Below are positions 61,864-64,000 of a stretch of DNA of 64,000 bases, piece by piece. This DNA is from Dipteris shenzhenensis (taxonomy: Eukaryota > Polypodiophyta > Polypodiopsida > Gleicheniales). Numbering within the stretch: position 1 is the stretch's first letter; every line of letters begins with the position of its first letter. Below the pieces are notes generated by a model. It worked only from the letters and a program-made list of their open reading frames with translations. It was not told where the DNA came from and ran no database searches. A program made the position numbers and the translations under genes. The stretch is taken from the NCBI GenBank assembly GCA_047967505.1, contig CM106539.1. The stretch is one strand, 5' to 3'.

Positions 61864-63292
61864 GTGGGTGTTCTAGCTAAGTCTGGGTGTGAGCCTAGAG
61901 CCTGAAGTTTGCTGGTGCAGATCTTGGGAGAAGGAGAAGCTCTGTTGGATGACTTCACCTGCATCCTGGTGTGCAGAGACCTATAGAAACCTTTGGAAAG
62001 TTCTTTGAGTGGTTTTGGAGCAAAAAAAGACATTTTTTTATCATTCCCTTGTTTCTTTCAACTATATTGATAGACTGAAATGACCCATAGAGGTAATCAT
62101 TGCCATCTTTTAGTGTCTATTGCACTTCAGGAAATTGAAAACACCTTCATTCTTGAATTTGGCATCATTTTGTTGTATTTCTGACTCACTGTCTCTGCTT
62201 CAACGTTTTTCTGCCAATGGGTTGGAACTCAAGTTTGAAGCAACCATTCGCAGATTTGTAGTTTCGATGGAGTTAGGAGGTCCTAAAACTTTTGTGTTGC
62301 TCATCATTTGCACTCCAGTGGTGTTTACAAATAGTTCTGTTTGCAAAAAAGTTTTTGGTCCATGTGTTGGACCCAGTGATTGGGACCACGGTTTTCAAAA
62401 CCATCTGTTCCATTGTGTTTCGGAGGCCCAAAAAACACTACTTGCTAATTCTTGCACAATTTCATGGAGATTTGGAGAGGTTCTGTCTCTTTCAGGCTCC
62501 GTATCGTCTATTTCTCTGTCAAAAATCCATTCAAAGGTCCAAACCTTTGAATTTTGGATTATAGGTCAATTGCAATAGTTGACTCCCCGTTTCCCATTCA
62601 TCGGTTGGGATTTTGGAGTTCAAGCAGAAGAGAGATATTTGCATATTATCTTGCTTAGTCTGATTATGTAGTGATGCCCATGTTTTGAGGCATCCCATGT
62701 TCTATTTTCACTTGCAGTAATTGTCGTGGGGCCATGATTTCTTGGATATACCTTATGCAGATCATTGTGATTGTAGTCTAGGCCATGTGTGCTCATTCAT
62801 GGTTTGCATTGGGTTGTAGAGATGCTTTACAGGACATTTGGATGCATTGCAATCCTTTTTGGACGTGTTGATAGGCCCAGATTGTCTTGTGGGATGCTTT
62901 ATTGATGGATGTTTAGCACACAGATGCTATTTTGTGCTGAGGGGCAGCTTTGACATATTGCAGTGGATGCACAGGTTGTGCTATGATCTCTTGGATGAGA
63001 TTTTGTTGATACATATGCTCATGGAAAGCATTTATGCTTGAGTCATTTTGGCACTTATTGGCATTGGGATTGCCATTGTTTTGCCATTGCAGTTGGCATT
63101 TACTTTCGGGATAGATTTGCTCATATGGATGCATAGTACATGCACACGAGTCAAATGCATTTTGATGCTTTGATCCTTTGAGGTTTGGTGATATTACCTT
63201 ACATTTTGGCATACACATTTGGGTGCATCTGGTATTTGGTGTGATTTCTCTCTTGCAAGTACTAGCATTTGGAATTTTGTTTCATTTGCATC
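61864..63292 (+). other. Y element leader
   Basis: About 1.4 kb between primer site and gag start. A 152-codon frame at 62,120-62,578 has no recognisable domain. From 62,313 onward the sequence is the inverted copy of 37,057 leftwards. Confidence 0.7.
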
Positions 63293-64000
63293 ATGGCATC
63301 CTCTTCCATGTCTGAAAAGGAGTTTTTCAACATTGACAAAGTTTGACCCTTGTGGAAAGAACAGATAAGGGATATGCTTATTCAAAAGAAGCAAATTAAA
63401 CCCTTGGCAAGGATTGGAGCTAAGCCTGTAGATATGTCTGAGGATGATTGGAATGATTTGGATGCATTAGTAAAGTCTAACTGTTAGACTTCATCTTGTA
63501 GAGTCAATTTATTTCACAATAGTAAGACTCCATAAGATTTGTGGAAGAAATTATGAGCCACTTATGAGAAGGAAACTACCTCTAATAAAGTTTACCTCTT
63601 GAAGAGGTTGTTTGAGTTGTAGATGAAGGAAGGGGTCTCCATTGCTTCTCACTTGAATAAATTCAATATTATTTTTAGCCAGCTTTAGGCTCATAATATG
63701 AATTTTGATGCAAAGACTAAGGCAATATTCCTCCTATGTTCATTGCCATCCTCATGGGATACCTTTTGTACAGCTGTCAGTAACTTTGCACCTGGTGGAG
63801 TACTAAAGTCTGATTATGTTGTGGGTAGCTTGTTGGCCGAGGAGATTAGACGAAACTATATGGAATGCAACAAGTAGGATGCAGCCTTAAATGTTCAAAG
63901 GGGTAAATCACAGCTCAGGGGGAAGTCCCAAGAAAGAGGGAAGTCTTGTAGGAAATCCAAGACATAGAACATTGAGTGTTACCATTGTGGCAAGAAGGGT
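62313..64000. repeat. inverted copy of the right end of segment L
   Basis: Reverse complement of 35,371-37,057, running off the window. Confidence 0.92.
63293..64000 (+). pseudogene. gag: copia family Y gag, partial (runs off window)
   Basis: One frame from ATG 63,293 (MASSSMSEKEFFNID) to the window end, reaching the first half of the zinc knuckle (CYHCGKKG). It holds eight in-frame stops: TGA at 63,344, TAG at 63,965, and six between, comprising four further TAG, one TAA and one TGA. No frameshift is seen. Gag would package element RNA. All stops are shared with 36,077-35,353. Confidence 0.85.

Noticed and set aside
63293-64000. Two independent insertions of Y (36,077 leftwards and 63,293 rightwards)
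   Set aside because: Both copies share eight nonsense positions and the inverted match begins mid-leader, so one was copied from the other as genomic DNA.

Overview
The window is repeat-rich nuclear DNA of a land plant. The evidence is Ty1/copia and Ty3/gypsy retroelements with initiator-tRNA-Met-type primer sites, long GA/CT, AT and TG microsatellites, a ~182-bp satellite and a plant-type protein kinase; there are no bacterial-style operons. A decayed DUF7869-type gene, a family I associate with non-seed plants and animals, hints at a fern, lycophyte, bryophyte or gymnosperm, but this is only inference.

Large-scale layout. A ~19-kb block D occurs twice in direct orientation: D1 (3,831-22,870) and D2 (37,058-56,091). 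The copies differ by roughly a dozen point changes, microsatellite lengths and one 23-bp indel. Between them lie E (22,871-26,350) and a 10.7-kb segment L (26,351-37,057). The left end of L is repeated in inverted orientation at 1-3,820, and its right end in inverted orientation at 62,313-64,000, where the window stops. The order is therefore (L inverted, partial) - D1 - E - L - D2 - H - (L inverted, partial), with H = 56,092-62,312. L alternates orientation and each time is followed by D. Retroelement continuity suggests the inverted orientation is ancestral: copia family X reads through the 3,820/3,831 junction and copia family Y through 62,312/62,313, while 37,057/37,058 is an X/Y chimera. 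A real segmental duplication plus inversion, and an assembly that placed haplotypes in series, both remain possible.

L carries an intronless CAMK-type protein kinase, intact in the left copy (52-993) and with an exact in-frame 690-bp deletion in the right copy (29,178-29,417). It also carries a gag-only copia element (X), a ~235-bp minisatellite and a decayed Y copia element on the minus strand. D carries an X-family LTR with primer site, an AT- and GA-rich non-coding tract, a solo LTR with a perfect 5-bp target duplication, a degenerate ORF of ~355 codons with its own TATA box, a chimeric copia element with mismatched LTRs, and an 18-copy satellite array with hints of four-monomer higher-order periodicity. 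E holds an LTR-like segment, a decayed gypsy gag-protease fragment and a copia pol scrap. H holds a decayed DUF7869 transposase-like gene, an adjoining in-frame peptide repeat with an antisense partner, and the 5' end of a Y copia element.

The only reading frame in the window that looks like an intact conventional gene is the kinase at 52-993. Everything else recognisable is mobile or repetitive DNA in various states of decay.
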